Numbered from the stretch's first letter, positions 43,349-51,402 are shown. The stretch is DNA of 64,000 nucleotides from Candidatus Flexifilum breve (GCA_016717205.1 JADKGC010000002.1:558001-622000), one strand, 5' to 3'. The notes: generated by a model from the letters alone, not told the origin. A program made the numbers and translations.

Positions 43349-44092
43349 ATGCGAAGAATGATCATCGCTGTAGTCGCTGTAATCGTCGTGGTCGCCGTCG
43401 GCATCGGCACCTATCTCGTCGTGCGCGGCTCCCAAGAAGAAGTCCTTATGGACGACCAGATCCATATTCAGTTGAGTTCGAAACCCTTCCCGCTCATTGT
43501 CGGCGTGAACACGCTGGTTTTGCGCGTCGTGAAGAATGGCGAACCGATCAGCGGGGCCAGCATCGAAGTCGAAGCCAATCGCACGATGCAAGGGCAGATT
43601 CCCCTGTACGGTCGTGCAACTGAAGATCAGGAGGGCGTGTACGAAATCCCGATGGTGTGGCCCGCGACCGACCGCTGGACAATCGACGTGAGCGCCTGGG
43701 TCGGCGATGAACTGATTCGCGATGAGTTCACGGCCTTCGTATTCGCTGTGCTCGAAGAAAACATGAGCCCGCGCGAAACCTACGCCAGCAACACCGCTAT
43801 CGAAGCCGCGCAAGTCGCGCATCCTGAGGAATTCTGGATCGTCATCCCGCAGGGGACGGCCGCTCAGATCCGGGAAGGTCATGGCGACGATGTGATGCCC
43901 ACGGAAATACGCTTATCTGTCAATGGACAAAACACGCTGGTTCTGAAAAATAATGATCTGGCCGATCATACGATCGGACCATTCTTCGTGCGCGCGGGCG
44001 AGACGCTCCGGCAAACGTTCACCACGCCTCAGGTGTTCGAAGGGGTGTGCAGCGTGCGCCATGACTCGGTGGTGCGCATTATCGTCGAGTAG
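43349..44092 (+). CDS. Membrane-anchored YtkA/FixH-like and cupredoxin-like protein
   Basis: 247 aa. N-terminal anchor helix (MRRMIIAVVAVIVVVAVGIG). Residues ~40-130: beta sandwich with the look of YtkA/FixH domains (HIQLSSKPFPLIVGVNTLVL, GEPISGASIEVEANRTMQGQ, YEIPMVWPATDRWTIDVSAW). Residues ~165-247: cupredoxin-like end (TLVLKNNDLADHTIGPFFVR, QTFTTPQVFEGVCSVRHDSV) containing His, Cys and His in positions that could bind copper. It starts the cupredoxin-SCO1-PCuAC set; SCO1 begins 15 nt after its stop. Probably helps copper delivery to respiratory oxidase (inference). The start could also be the next Met. Confidence 0.75.
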   Translation: MRRMIIAVVAVIVVVAVGIGTYLVVRGSQEEVLMDDQIHIQLSSKPFPLIVGVNTLVLRVVKNGEPISGASIEVEANRTMQGQIPLYGRATEDQEGVYEIPMVWPATDRWTIDVSAWVGDELIRDEFTAFVFAVLEENMSPRETYASNTAIEAAQVAHPEEFWIVIPQGTAAQIREGHGDDVMPTEIRLSVNGQNTLVLKNNDLADHTIGPFFVRAGETLRQTFTTPQVFEGVCSVRHDSVVRIIVE

Positions 44093-44107
44093 AGCTAAAG
44101 GCTGACC

Positions 44108-44731
44108 ATGAAACAATCTATTATCGTCCTATTGGGTTTGCTGCTGCTGGCGGGCTGCAGTGGGGCCACCCCAGCGGCAACGCCGACTCCCGACTACGCT
44201 GATGAGCTGATGGGCGCGGTCTACGATCCACCCCGCGAACTGCAGGAGTTTAACCTCGACTCGACCACGGGCGCTGCGTTTGAGCTGAGTGCGTACTCTG
44301 GCGATGTGATTCTGTTGTACTTCGGTTACCGGAGCTGCCCGGACTTCTGCCCCACCACGTTTGCGGAACTGCGCCGCGTCATGAACGACCTCGGCGATCT
44401 GGCCGAAAAGGTGCAGGTGGTCTTCGTGACCATTGACCCCGACCGCGACACGCTCGATCTGCTCGGGCTGTACACCGCCGCCTTCAACCCGAATTTCATC
44501 GGACTGCGCGGCGAAGGCGATACCCTGCAAGCCGTCATGGATCAGTTTGGCGTGGTGGCGGAAAAGCAGGTGCTCGGCGACGACCCGCAAGCCTACTTGA
44601 TGGATCACACGGCGTCTGTCTTCCTCATCGACCCGCAGGGCCGCCTCCTCTCGCAATACCTATACGGCACGAACTACCGCGACATTGTCCACGATATTCA
44701 GGTGCTGTTAGGCGCCAATCCCCAAGCCTGA
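44108..44731 (+). CDS. SCO1/SenC-family copper chaperone lipoprotein
   Basis: 207 aa. Lipoprotein signal peptide ending LLAGC (lipidation Cys19). Thioredoxin-like domain with the metal motif CPDFC (Cys77, Cys81, in YRSCPDFCPTTFAELRR) and the distal His167 in LMDHTASVFLIDPQG, as required for copper binding in Sco proteins. VFVTIDPDRDTLDLLG is also typical. Role: reduces and metallates the CuA centre of cytochrome c oxidase together with PCuAC. ATG has aaagg 7 nt upstream. The operon context is the cupredoxin-like gene before it and tandem PCuAC after it; no oxidase subunit genes are in view. Confidence 0.93.
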   Translation: MKQSIIVLLGLLLLAGCSGATPAATPTPDYADELMGAVYDPPRELQEFNLDSTTGAAFELSAYSGDVILLYFGYRSCPDFCPTTFAELRRVMNDLGDLAEKVQVVFVTIDPDRDTLDLLGLYTAAFNPNFIGLRGEGDTLQAVMDQFGVVAEKQVLGDDPQAYLMDHTASVFLIDPQGRLLSQYLYGTNYRDIVHDIQVLLGANPQA

Positions 44732-44742
44732 CACCCTTGGCG

Positions 44743-44793
44743 GCTGCGCCCATCGATCTACGCTATTTAGCGTATGGCAAAGATGGGCGCAGC
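44743..44793 (+). other. Nested inverted repeat between SCO1 and PCuAC genes
   Basis: Outer stem gctgcgcccatc (44743-44754) pairs perfectly with gatgggcgcagc (44782-44793). Inside, acgcta / tagcgt (44760-44773) makes a second perfect stem. No T-tract follows, so it is not a standard terminator. It would sit in the mRNA 51 nt before the PCuAC start and could set relative expression, or be another dispersed palindrome. Confidence 0.65.
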
Positions 44794-44844
44794 AGACCAC
44801 ACTTAACGATAAACAATCACCGATCAAGTCTGAAAGGCTACAAA

Positions 44845-45876
44845 ATGAAGTCCAAAGCAGTTCTTTTGACTCTGCTGCTCATCGCCCTGTTTACATCCGT
44901 GGCCGTCCTGCCCGCCCTCGCCCATGAAGGTGAATGTCATGCGACCGTATCGCTGTACAACGGTTGGGCGCGCGCCAGCGTTGCCGGAGCGCCGAACAGT
45001 GCCGCCTACGGCCTGCTCATCAATCTGACCGACGAAGACGATACGCTGGTCAGCGCCAGCACGGACGCGGCCACCAGCGTCGAACTGCACGAGATGAGCA
45101 TGACCGCCGAGGGCGTCATGCAGATGCGTCCGGTCGAAGGTGGTTTCCCCGTCGCCGCGCACAACTTCTTCACCCTGCAGCCCGGTGGTTTCCACATCAT
45201 GTTGATGGGTCTGACCCGTGAACTGACCCCCGGCAGCATGCTCGACCTGACGCTCGTGTTTGAACACGCCGGCGAAGTTGCGCTCAGTGTGCCCGTGCAG
45301 GATCCCGATGCCATGCCCGGCATGGATATGGGCGGCATGAGCATGGGCGACGCCACCGCCGAACCGATGCACGACATGGGGCATATGGACGAAGCGACCG
45401 CTGAACCGATGGCGATGGATGCGACCGAAGAAGCGGGGCACGACCACGCCGAGGCCGACGCGCCGTGCGGCGTGAGCATTGTCGATGCGTGGGCGCGTCC
45501 GAGCATCGCGGGGGCGCCGAACAGCGCCGCCTACATGGTGATCGCCAACCCTGACCCGGTGCACGAAGCCCTGATCGGCGCGGCCACCGATGTCGCCAGC
45601 ATGGTCGAAATCCATGAGATGAGCATGACCGCCGACGGCGTGATGCAGATGCGCCCGGTCGAAGGCCAGCACCTCCACATTCCCGAAGGCGGAGCGACGC
45701 AGTTGATGCCCGGCGGCTACCACATCATGCTGATGGGTCTGACCCGTGAATTGGTGGTCGGCGAAAGCTTCACGCTCACGCTGACGTTTGAACACTACGG
45801 CGAAGTCAGCGTCGACGTGGTCGTGCGCGATCCCGATGCCGAAGGCATGGGCGGCATGAACATGGGCGGCGGCTGA
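44845..45876 (+). CDS. Tandem double-domain copper chaperone PCuAC with Met/His-rich linker
   Basis: 343 aa. Signal peptide ~1-25 (MKSKAVLLTLLLIALFTSVA...ALA). Two PCuAC (DUF461) domains, about 30-150 and 205-330, each with the family metal set: WARASVAGAPNSAAY and WARPSIAGAPNSAAY, VELHEMSMT and VEIHEMSMT (His and Met ligands), GGFHIMLMGL and GGYHIMLMGL. A linker is very rich in Met, His and acidic residues (PGMDMGGMSMGD, HDMGHMDEATAEPMAMDATE), suitable for Cu(I)/Cu(II) buffering. Most PCuAC proteins have one domain, so this tandem form is notable. It probably works with SCO1 in CuA assembly. ATG 44845 starts the signal peptide; upstream codons are repeat-derived. Confidence 0.94.
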   Translation: MKSKAVLLTLLLIALFTSVAVLPALAHEGECHATVSLYNGWARASVAGAPNSAAYGLLINLTDEDDTLVSASTDAATSVELHEMSMTAEGVMQMRPVEGGFPVAAHNFFTLQPGGFHIMLMGLTRELTPGSMLDLTLVFEHAGEVALSVPVQDPDAMPGMDMGGMSMGDATAEPMHDMGHMDEATAEPMAMDATEEAGHDHAEADAPCGVSIVDAWARPSIAGAPNSAAYMVIANPDPVHEALIGAATDVASMVEIHEMSMTADGVMQMRPVEGQHLHIPEGGATQLMPGGYHIMLMGLTRELVVGESFTLTLTFEHYGEVSVDVVVRDPDAEGMGGMNMGGG

Positions 45877-45894
45877 GCTTTCCGAACCCTCCCC

Positions 45895-45918
45895 CCCCTC
45901 CCCGAATTCGGGGAGGGG
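45895..45918. repeat. Class B element, perfect 24-bp palindrome
   Basis: CCCCTCCCC then GAATTC then GGGGAGGGG, perfectly self-complementary, 18 nt after the PCuAC stop. Confidence 0.85.
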
Positions 45919-45951
45919 CGACAGATGTAAAACCGCATCGAAGCAACCACA

Positions 45952-45977
45952 GGCCGCCCCATAGGGTGGCCTTTTTT
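45952..45977 (+). terminator. Rho-independent terminator of the copper operon
   Basis: Stem ggccgccc / gggtggcc (one G-T pair) around cata, followed by TTTTTT. It lies 75 nt after the PCuAC stop. Confidence 0.85.
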
Positions 45978-46081
45978 ATCCGCTGCATGAGACAATCCTG
46001 AGTCTCTGCTTGTTTCCGTAGAAGGCGGGGCGGTGTGTCCGCTAGACTAAGGGGATGACGAGAGAGTGGGGAGCACAGGCT

Positions 46082-46636
46082 ATGTCTGGTGTACCGGATC
46101 GGCGGAAAGCGGCACTGATGGGCGTGATCGGCGGCGTGCTGGGCGCGTATGCCATGCGCTACTACACCCGGCGGGTTGTCCCGGTGGTGTTTCCGCGCGC
46201 GCTCCTGCCCGCTGAGGACAGCGGTCGCCCGGATCCGCTGGAAGACCGCGCGCTCGTGCCCCGGCAGTACGCCGACGGCGAAACGCCGTTTCAGGCGGCG
46301 GGACGCCGCGCCTACCAGTCGCTGACCGGAAGCGCGCCGCGCTCGCTGGAAACGCGCGACCTGCTCGGCGACCTCACCGAATGGGCGTATCTGATCACAG
46401 CGGGGTTCCTCTACGGCGGCACGCGCACGACGACGCGCTGGCGCGATATCGCGGGCGGGTTCTTCATGGGGCTGCGGATGTGGGGCGCGGACGAGATCGG
46501 CGCGCCGCTGCTCGGTCTGCGCGCAGGGCCGACGCGCTTCGCTCGCGAACAGCACGTCGTGCTGCTGACCGCCTACTGGGTCTTCAGCTTCGTGATGACC
46601 AACGTCACCCGGTTTCTCTACCGCCTGTTCCCGTAA
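46082..46636 (+). CDS. Small membrane protein of unknown function
   Basis: 184 aa with three probable transmembrane segments: AALMGVIGGVLGAYAMRYYT near the N-terminus, EWAYLITAGFLYGGTRT in the middle, and VLLTAYWVFSFVMTNVTRFL at the end. The region between has many Arg and acidic residues (DSGRPDPLEDRALVPRQYAD). I do not recognise the family, though DUF1440-like membrane proteins have a similar look. ATG 46082 has gggag 9 nt upstream; an earlier ATG at 46055 has no room for one. Its TAA overlaps the pseudokinase ATG by one base, so the two are coupled and probably act together. Confidence 0.75.
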   Translation: MSGVPDRRKAALMGVIGGVLGAYAMRYYTRRVVPVVFPRALLPAEDSGRPDPLEDRALVPRQYADGETPFQAAGRRAYQSLTGSAPRSLETRDLLGDLTEWAYLITAGFLYGGTRTTTRWRDIAGGFFMGLRMWGADEIGAPLLGLRAGPTRFAREQHVVLLTAYWVFSFVMTNVTRFLYRLFP

Positions 46637-47559
46637 TGGATGCGCGTTACACCAACCGGCTCATCGATGGCTTCTTCGTCGAGGAAGCGGTCGACACGCG
46701 GGTCGACACAACGATTTACCGGGCGGTGCAGGAGTCGGTCAAGCGCTTCGTCTCGTTCAAAGTGACGCCGCTGCCGCCAGACACGGCGGAACGCGCCCTG
46801 TTTCTGGACGAATTCAACAGCCAGATCCAGCACATTATTGGGTTGGAATACGCGCATCTGCTGCCGCTCTATGCCTCCGGGCAGATCGGCGATGAGGCGG
46901 TCTACATCGTGTCGCGCATGCTGCCCGGTACGCTCGACGCCCTGCTGCGCAACGGCGGCGTGCCGCTGGCAACGGCGCTGCCGATCATGCAGCAGCTCGG
47001 CACAGCGGTCAGCTTTTTGCACCGCAGCCACTTCGTCCACGGTTCGATCTCCCCGCGGGTAGTCTACGTCGCCGGGGATAATCAGGTGTATCTCAACGAC
47101 CTCGAACTCGCGCGCGTGGTGCGGAAAGCGCCCTCGCTCGACTACCTGCAGCATATCCTCGGCTCACTGCATTACGCGCCGCCCGAGCAAATCCGCTTGG
47201 ACGCGCTCGATCTGCGCTCGGACGTGTACAGCTTTGGCGCGACGCTCTACGACCTCGTGACGGGCGAACCGCCGTTCCGCATGGCCGTCACCCCAGAAGC
47301 GCTGCTTGACGTCAAATTGGCGAACACCCTGCGCCCGCCGCGCACCTTCAATGCCGATGTGTCGCCAAAACTGGACGCGCTCATTCTGCGGGCGCTGCGC
47401 GCGAACCCGGACGAACGCTTCGAATCGGCGCAGGAAATGGCGCACGCTATCGACGCGCTCCACGATCACAGCGCGCAGGTGCTGACCCCGCCCCCAAGCC
47501 ATCCCCTCACGCCGCTGCTCACGCGGCTGCGCCGCTGGCTGCGCCGCCTCTATCAGTGA
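46636..47559 (+). CDS. Protein kinase-like pseudokinase (PknB fold, catalytic residues lost)
   Basis: 307 aa with a full Ser/Thr kinase fold but lacking catalysis. The glycine loop is absent (IDGFFVEEAVDTRVDTTIYR). The beta-3 Lys42 is kept (VSFKVTPL). The catalytic loop HRDxKxxN is HGSISPRV at 135-142: Asp to Ser, Lys to Ser, Asn to Val. DFG is DLE at 155-157, so the metal Asp remains but Gly is lost. The C-lobe is well preserved (LGSLHYAPPEQIRLDALDLR, SDVYSFGATLYDLVTGEPPF, LRANPDERFESAQEMAHAID). It ends in a basic Pro/Arg tail with no transmembrane helix. Likely a scaffold or allosteric partner, perhaps for the coupled membrane protein upstream. Its end overlaps the convergent gene by 7 bp. 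Confidence 0.92.
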   Translation: MDARYTNRLIDGFFVEEAVDTRVDTTIYRAVQESVKRFVSFKVTPLPPDTAERALFLDEFNSQIQHIIGLEYAHLLPLYASGQIGDEAVYIVSRMLPGTLDALLRNGGVPLATALPIMQQLGTAVSFLHRSHFVHGSISPRVVYVAGDNQVYLNDLELARVVRKAPSLDYLQHILGSLHYAPPEQIRLDALDLRSDVYSFGATLYDLVTGEPPFRMAVTPEALLDVKLANTLRPPRTFNADVSPKLDALILRALRANPDERFESAQEMAHAIDALHDHSAQVLTPPPSHPLTPLLTRLRRWLRRLYQ

Positions 47560-48392
47560 CCGAGCGCCTTCGCTCTCTGCGCCGTCTGCTTCTTGCTGAC
47601 TTCGACCGTATCGTGAATGTGCTGTAAGTAGCGCACCGCGGCAAAGCCCCCGGCGAGCATCATGGCGATGTAGATCGGTGTCTGCAGTGGATCAATGGCC
47701 GTGCCGAGCGTGAAATACGCCCAGAACGTCGCGATCACCAACGACAGCCCCATCGTGAACAACTTGACCAGCAGTACGCCCGCGAAGATGAAACCCCACG
47801 TCTGCCGCTTCCACACCAGATAGGCGGTGGCGAGACACGCCGGAATGACAAACGACAGATCGATCACGTTGACGGTGACGATGGCATTGGGCGCGCTCCG
47901 CAGCACGGGATCGGTCGCGAAAGCGATCCACGGCGGGATGAGGATCGCGGGAATCGCCAGCACCAGCGCGATCAGACGCCGCGGCATGTGTTGATCGACG
48001 TGCAGGCGGAACTTATCACCATTCAACCGACCGAGTACACCGATCAGCGAGTACAGGCACAGGCCGAGAATCGCGATATAGACGATGTACAGCGACGTGA
48101 ACACCTGATCCATGGAGTACAGCAGATAGCTGTAAGTCAGGTAGCCGAGGCAGCCAGCCCACACGGCGACCGCGCGCGTCGAACCGTTCCAGGTCTGCAC
48201 AATCGCCCACACCATGATGACAGCCGCCAGCAGGGCGATGATGTCCTGCGCCTTGGCCGCCAGCAGGAAAGACTCGCTTTCAATCGGGTAGAAATCCGGC
48301 GTGAACAGACCGATCAACGCTGCGACGATCGTCAGGATCGCCGCCAGCCCGGAGAGTGTTACAAACGGGGAGATGTCTTTATGTTTGTACAT
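47553..48392 (-). CDS. Multi-pass membrane protein of unknown function
   Basis: 279 aa with about seven hydrophobic helices (VTLSGLAAILTIVAALIGLF, DIIALLAAVIMVWAIVQTW, VAVWAGCLGYLTYSYLLYSM, FTSLYIVYIAILGLCLYSLI, LIALVLAIPAILIPPWIAFA, LSFVIPACLATAYLVWKRQ, GVLLVKLFTMGLSLVIATFW, IYIAMMLAGGFAAVRYL). No residues point to transport or catalysis. The family is not recognised. The C-terminus is cytoplasmic-looking and basic. It is convergent with the pseudokinase gene. Confidence 0.8.
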   Translation of the reverse strand: MYKHKDISPFVTLSGLAAILTIVAALIGLFTPDFYPIESESFLLAAKAQDIIALLAAVIMVWAIVQTWNGSTRAVAVWAGCLGYLTYSYLLYSMDQVFTSLYIVYIAILGLCLYSLIGVLGRLNGDKFRLHVDQHMPRRLIALVLAIPAILIPPWIAFATDPVLRSAPNAIVTVNVIDLSFVIPACLATAYLVWKRQTWGFIFAGVLLVKLFTMGLSLVIATFWAYFTLGTAIDPLQTPIYIAMMLAGGFAAVRYLQHIHDTVEVSKKQTAQRAKALGH

Positions 48393-48643
48393 GAGTTTGT
48401 CTTTCGGAGCACATAAATAGGAGCAACTTTCGGGGATTCACTGTGCCAGAAATTGCGCCCATGGGGGCGGGAAGAGTGTCATTTTCGCAGGCGCAGGATG
48501 TCACCTCACCTCCCCCTATCTGAACGGAGAAGGTATACAAGCAGAGGGGGCGGAAGGATGCATCGGTGGTTTGCAGCAGCGGACGCGATAAATCGCGTCC
48601 CTACAAGAAGATCGGCGTGTTGCTTACGGCACTTTATTTGTGG
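48393..48643. repeat. Gap with class A and B copies, no gene
   Basis: 251 bp. Class B arms (cctccccctatctgaacgga) near 48507-48550 and a class A palindrome ggacgcgataaatcgcgtcc at 48581-48600 followed by ctac. The rest is upstream sequence of the membrane protein gene. Confidence 0.65.
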
Positions 48644-49120
48644 CTACGCCAACTTACGTTTTGCTTCCTCAAATGCTCGGATGATGTGACGCTTCAGATA
48701 GATCCGATTTGTGCCAAAAAAGAAACATACCTCATCAGCGTACTCACTACGAAACGAGTATGCACCAAACTGCGCTAACGCCCCTTCACCGTAAATGACA
48801 TTGAACGAGAATATCATTTCACTGTTCTCAACCTGATGAGTTTCATTTGTTATGTGGCACACAGCATTGCGTATTCTATTCACTAAATTTGTGATGCTAT
48901 CTAAATCAGCAGTTGGGTCGACATCCACAGCAAATCTTACGGGAACATCCGCCTTGCGACATTTCTGCAACAAGTCGTTGAGACATATAATGAGTTCGGT
49001 AAAAGCTGACAGAACTAAAGGATGAGACATATTCTCTTGAGCAAAAATTTCTGTATCCAAAATCATTTCTATCCGACTTATGTCATGCTCGATCTCAAAT
49101 TGGTCCCTAGGTGTGTTCAT
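48644..49120 (-). CDS. Orphan protein in an AT-rich patch
   Basis: 158 aa from MNTPRDQFEIEHDISRIEMI. Soluble, helical in the first half (FAQENMSHPLVLSAFTELII, CLNDLLQKCRKADVPVRFAV, SITNLVNRIRNAVCHITNET) and beta-rich at the end (SEMIFSFNVIYGEGALAQFG, EVCFFFGTNRIYLKRHII). I do not recognise the family. The visible base composition is clearly lower in GC than the neighbours, suggesting horizontal acquisition. The start at 49120 is preferred over a longer reading that runs through the perfect palindrome at 49157-49178. Confidence 0.7.
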   Translation of the reverse strand: MNTPRDQFEIEHDISRIEMILDTEIFAQENMSHPLVLSAFTELIICLNDLLQKCRKADVPVRFAVDVDPTADLDSITNLVNRIRNAVCHITNETHQVENSEMIFSFNVIYGEGALAQFGAYSFRSEYADEVCFFFGTNRIYLKRHIIRAFEEAKRKLA

Positions 49121-49156
49121 TTTGTTATTCCAAATTGCATGAATTTCACATCCGAA

Positions 49157-49178
49157 AAGCTTACTTATAAGTAAGCTT
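49157..49178. repeat. Perfect 22-bp AT-rich palindrome between divergent genes
   Basis: Half-site aagcttactta followed by its exact reverse complement. It lies 37 bp upstream of the AT-rich orphan gene and 35 bp upstream of the methyltransferase gene. It differs from the other palindrome classes in composition and looks like an operator for a dimeric regulator, perhaps the orphan protein itself. Confidence 0.8.
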
Positions 49179-49212
49179 CCTGCCACCCTAGATTAAAGAA
49201 GGTACACGACCA

Positions 49213-49959
49213 ATGAACCAAGCCTACAACCAAGACTTTTCCCGCGTGTACAACTTGTTGTTTTTGGATTTCGCCCGCTCGGTGGCGCCGCGCCTCCATG
49301 AGTTCTACACGGCGCGACCCGACGCCGATCCTACCCTGCTCGATGTGTGCTGCGGCACGGGGCAAGTCGCGCTCTACTTCTTGGAGCGCGGGTTCACCAT
49401 CACCGGCGTTGACCTCTCCGAGCACATGATCGCCCATGCGCGGCAGAACACCGCCGCCTACCACGACCGCGCGGCCTTCATCGTCGCCGACGCCGCCGAT
49501 TTCACGATTCCGACTCCCGTTGGGCTGGCCATCTCGACCTTCGACGCGCTCAATCACCTGCCCGATGCCGACGCGCTGCGGCGCTGTTTCGCCTGTGTGT
49601 ATGCGGCGGTGCAAGAGGGCGGCGTGTTCATCTTCGACCTCAACACGCGCGTCGGCTTGCAGCGCTGGAACAACATCACGCTCAGCGAAACGCCGGAAGT
49701 CACGCTCATCAACCGGGGCATCTACGACGGCGGCGAGCGCGCTTATGTGCGCATCACGGGCTTCATCCGCGAGGACGACGGACGCTACACCCGCTTCGAA
49801 GAGAACGCCTACAACACGGTGTTCGATCTCGCCCACGTGCGCGACCTGCTGGAAGATACGGGCTGGCAGCAGGTCTACTTTGCCCGCGCCGCCGACCTCC
49901 ATACGCCGCTGGCGGAACCCGAACGTGAGGGGCGCGCCTTTGTGATCGCATCTCGCTAA
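49213..49959 (+). CDS. Class I SAM-dependent methyltransferase
   Basis: 248 aa. SAM motif I LLDVCCGTGQVALYFLERGF; motif II acidic GVDLSEHMIAHARQNTAA; DAADF; motif post-II STFDALNHLPDADALRRCFA; VQEGGVFIFDLNTR. Small-molecule methyltransferase type with an N-terminal helix MNQAYNQDFSRVYNLLFLDF. Substrate unknown. The start has no strong ribosome site but AAAGAAGG lies 9-12 nt upstream. It stands apart from neighbours in function. Confidence 0.9.
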   Translation: MNQAYNQDFSRVYNLLFLDFARSVAPRLHEFYTARPDADPTLLDVCCGTGQVALYFLERGFTITGVDLSEHMIAHARQNTAAYHDRAAFIVADAADFTIPTPVGLAISTFDALNHLPDADALRRCFACVYAAVQEGGVFIFDLNTRVGLQRWNNITLSETPEVTLINRGIYDGGERAYVRITGFIREDDGRYTRFEENAYNTVFDLAHVRDLLEDTGWQQVYFARAADLHTPLAEPEREGRAFVIASR

Positions 49960-50019
49960 TCTTTTTTTGAACAGAGTTTGTTATAGTTGGGGGACGCGGA
50001 ACTAGAGGAGCGTTCACCT

Positions 50020-51402
50020 ATGCTGCTCAAATACTTCTACGATCGGGCACTGGCGCAGGCGTCCTACCTGATCGGTTGTCAAGAGACGGGCGAGGCGTTG
50101 ATCGTCGACCCGGCTCGCGATATTTCCCCCTATCTCCACGCGGCGCAGCAGGAAAATCTGCGCATCACCCAGGTCACCGAAACGCACATCCACGCGGACT
50201 TTGTGAGCGGCATCCGCGAAGTCGCCGCGGCGACCGGGGCGCACATGTACCTCAGCGCGGAGGGCGGCGTTGACTGGCAGTATCAGTTTGTCGACGCCAA
50301 CACCACCCTGCTGCACGACGGTGCTTCGTGGTTGCTCGGCAATATCCGCATTCAGGCGATCCATACGCCGGGGCACACGCCCGAACACCTGATTTTCGCC
50401 ATCACCGACACCCAAGCCTCCGATCAACCCTTCGGCCTGATCACGGGCGACTGCCTGTTCGTCGGCGATGTGGGACGCCCCGATCTGCTGGAAGTGGCGG
50501 CGGGTTACGCCAACACCGCCGAGATTGGCGCGCGTGGTCAGTTCCGCAACCTGCAAATGCTCAAAACCCTACCGGATTATCTGCAAATCCTGCCCGGTCA
50601 CGGCGCGGGGAGCGCGTGCGGCAAGGCGCTCGGCGCGGTGCCGTCATCCACGCTCGGCTATGAGAAACTGGTCAACCCGGCCTTTCAATTTGACGATGAA
50701 GCTGAATTTGTCCGCTGGCTGTTGAGCGATCAACCGCCCGCGCCGCGCTACTTTGCGCAGATGAAGCGCGTCAACAAGCAGGGCGCGCCGCTCGTCAGCA
50801 CGCTGCCGCGCCCGGAACGCATGGAGCGCTTTCTGCTCAACGATGTGGTGCGCTCCAATGCGCTGGTGATCGATACCCGGCGGCGCAATGTGCATGTCGC
50901 GTGCGCGCTGCACATTCAACCGAGCGATCAGTTCAGCACCTATGCCGGGTGGTTCGTCGATTTCGCGCATCCGGTCTACCTGATCACCGCGCCGGAACAG
51001 GTCGACGCGCTGATGAGCCAACTGCGCGCGGTGGGCATCGACAACATCGCGGGCTATTTCGTGCCGGACGAAGTCGACATTTACAGCGGTACACTCCCGG
51101 CCATCGATGTACGCGCCGCCGCCGAACGCATTCGCCGGGGTGCAATGGTGCTTGACGTGCGCGCGGTCAGCGAGTACCGTGAAAAGCGGATCGCGGGGGC
51201 GGTCAACCTTCCGTATCACGATCTGCCAGAGCGCATCGATGAGCTGCCGCGCGACCGCTCGATCATCATTCACTGCGCGACGGGCGTCCGGTCGCAGATC
51301 GCCGCCAGCCTGCTGGAACGGCACAATTTCGCCGATTTCGCGCATGTCGAGGGCGGCCTCGACGCGTGGATCGCGGCGGGTCTGCCGGTGGAAAAAGGGT
51401 AA
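50020..51402 (+). CDS. MBL-fold hydrolase with two rhodanese domains, one degenerate (persulfide dioxygenase-like)
   Basis: 460 aa. Residues ~1-240: metallo-beta-lactamase of the ETHE1/persulfide-dioxygenase type: THIHADFVSG, HTPGHTPEHLIF, GDCLFVGDVGRPDL, LPGHGAGSACGK. A middle segment (~255-355, ALVIDTRRRNVHVACALHIQ, YLITAPEQVDALMSQLRAVG) resembles rhodanese without the active-site Cys. The C-terminal domain (~370-455) is rhodanese with Cys419 in IHCATGVRS. Probably oxidises glutathione- or low-molecular-weight persulfide to sulfite with sulfur transfer. ATG 50020 has agaggag 8-10 nt upstream. Confidence 0.93.
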   Translation: MLLKYFYDRALAQASYLIGCQETGEALIVDPARDISPYLHAAQQENLRITQVTETHIHADFVSGIREVAAATGAHMYLSAEGGVDWQYQFVDANTTLLHDGASWLLGNIRIQAIHTPGHTPEHLIFAITDTQASDQPFGLITGDCLFVGDVGRPDLLEVAAGYANTAEIGARGQFRNLQMLKTLPDYLQILPGHGAGSACGKALGAVPSSTLGYEKLVNPAFQFDDEAEFVRWLLSDQPPAPRYFAQMKRVNKQGAPLVSTLPRPERMERFLLNDVVRSNALVIDTRRRNVHVACALHIQPSDQFSTYAGWFVDFAHPVYLITAPEQVDALMSQLRAVGIDNIAGYFVPDEVDIYSGTLPAIDVRAAAERIRRGAMVLDVRAVSEYREKRIAGAVNLPYHDLPERIDELPRDRSIIIHCATGVRSQIAASLLERHNFADFAHVEGGLDAWIAAGLPVEKG

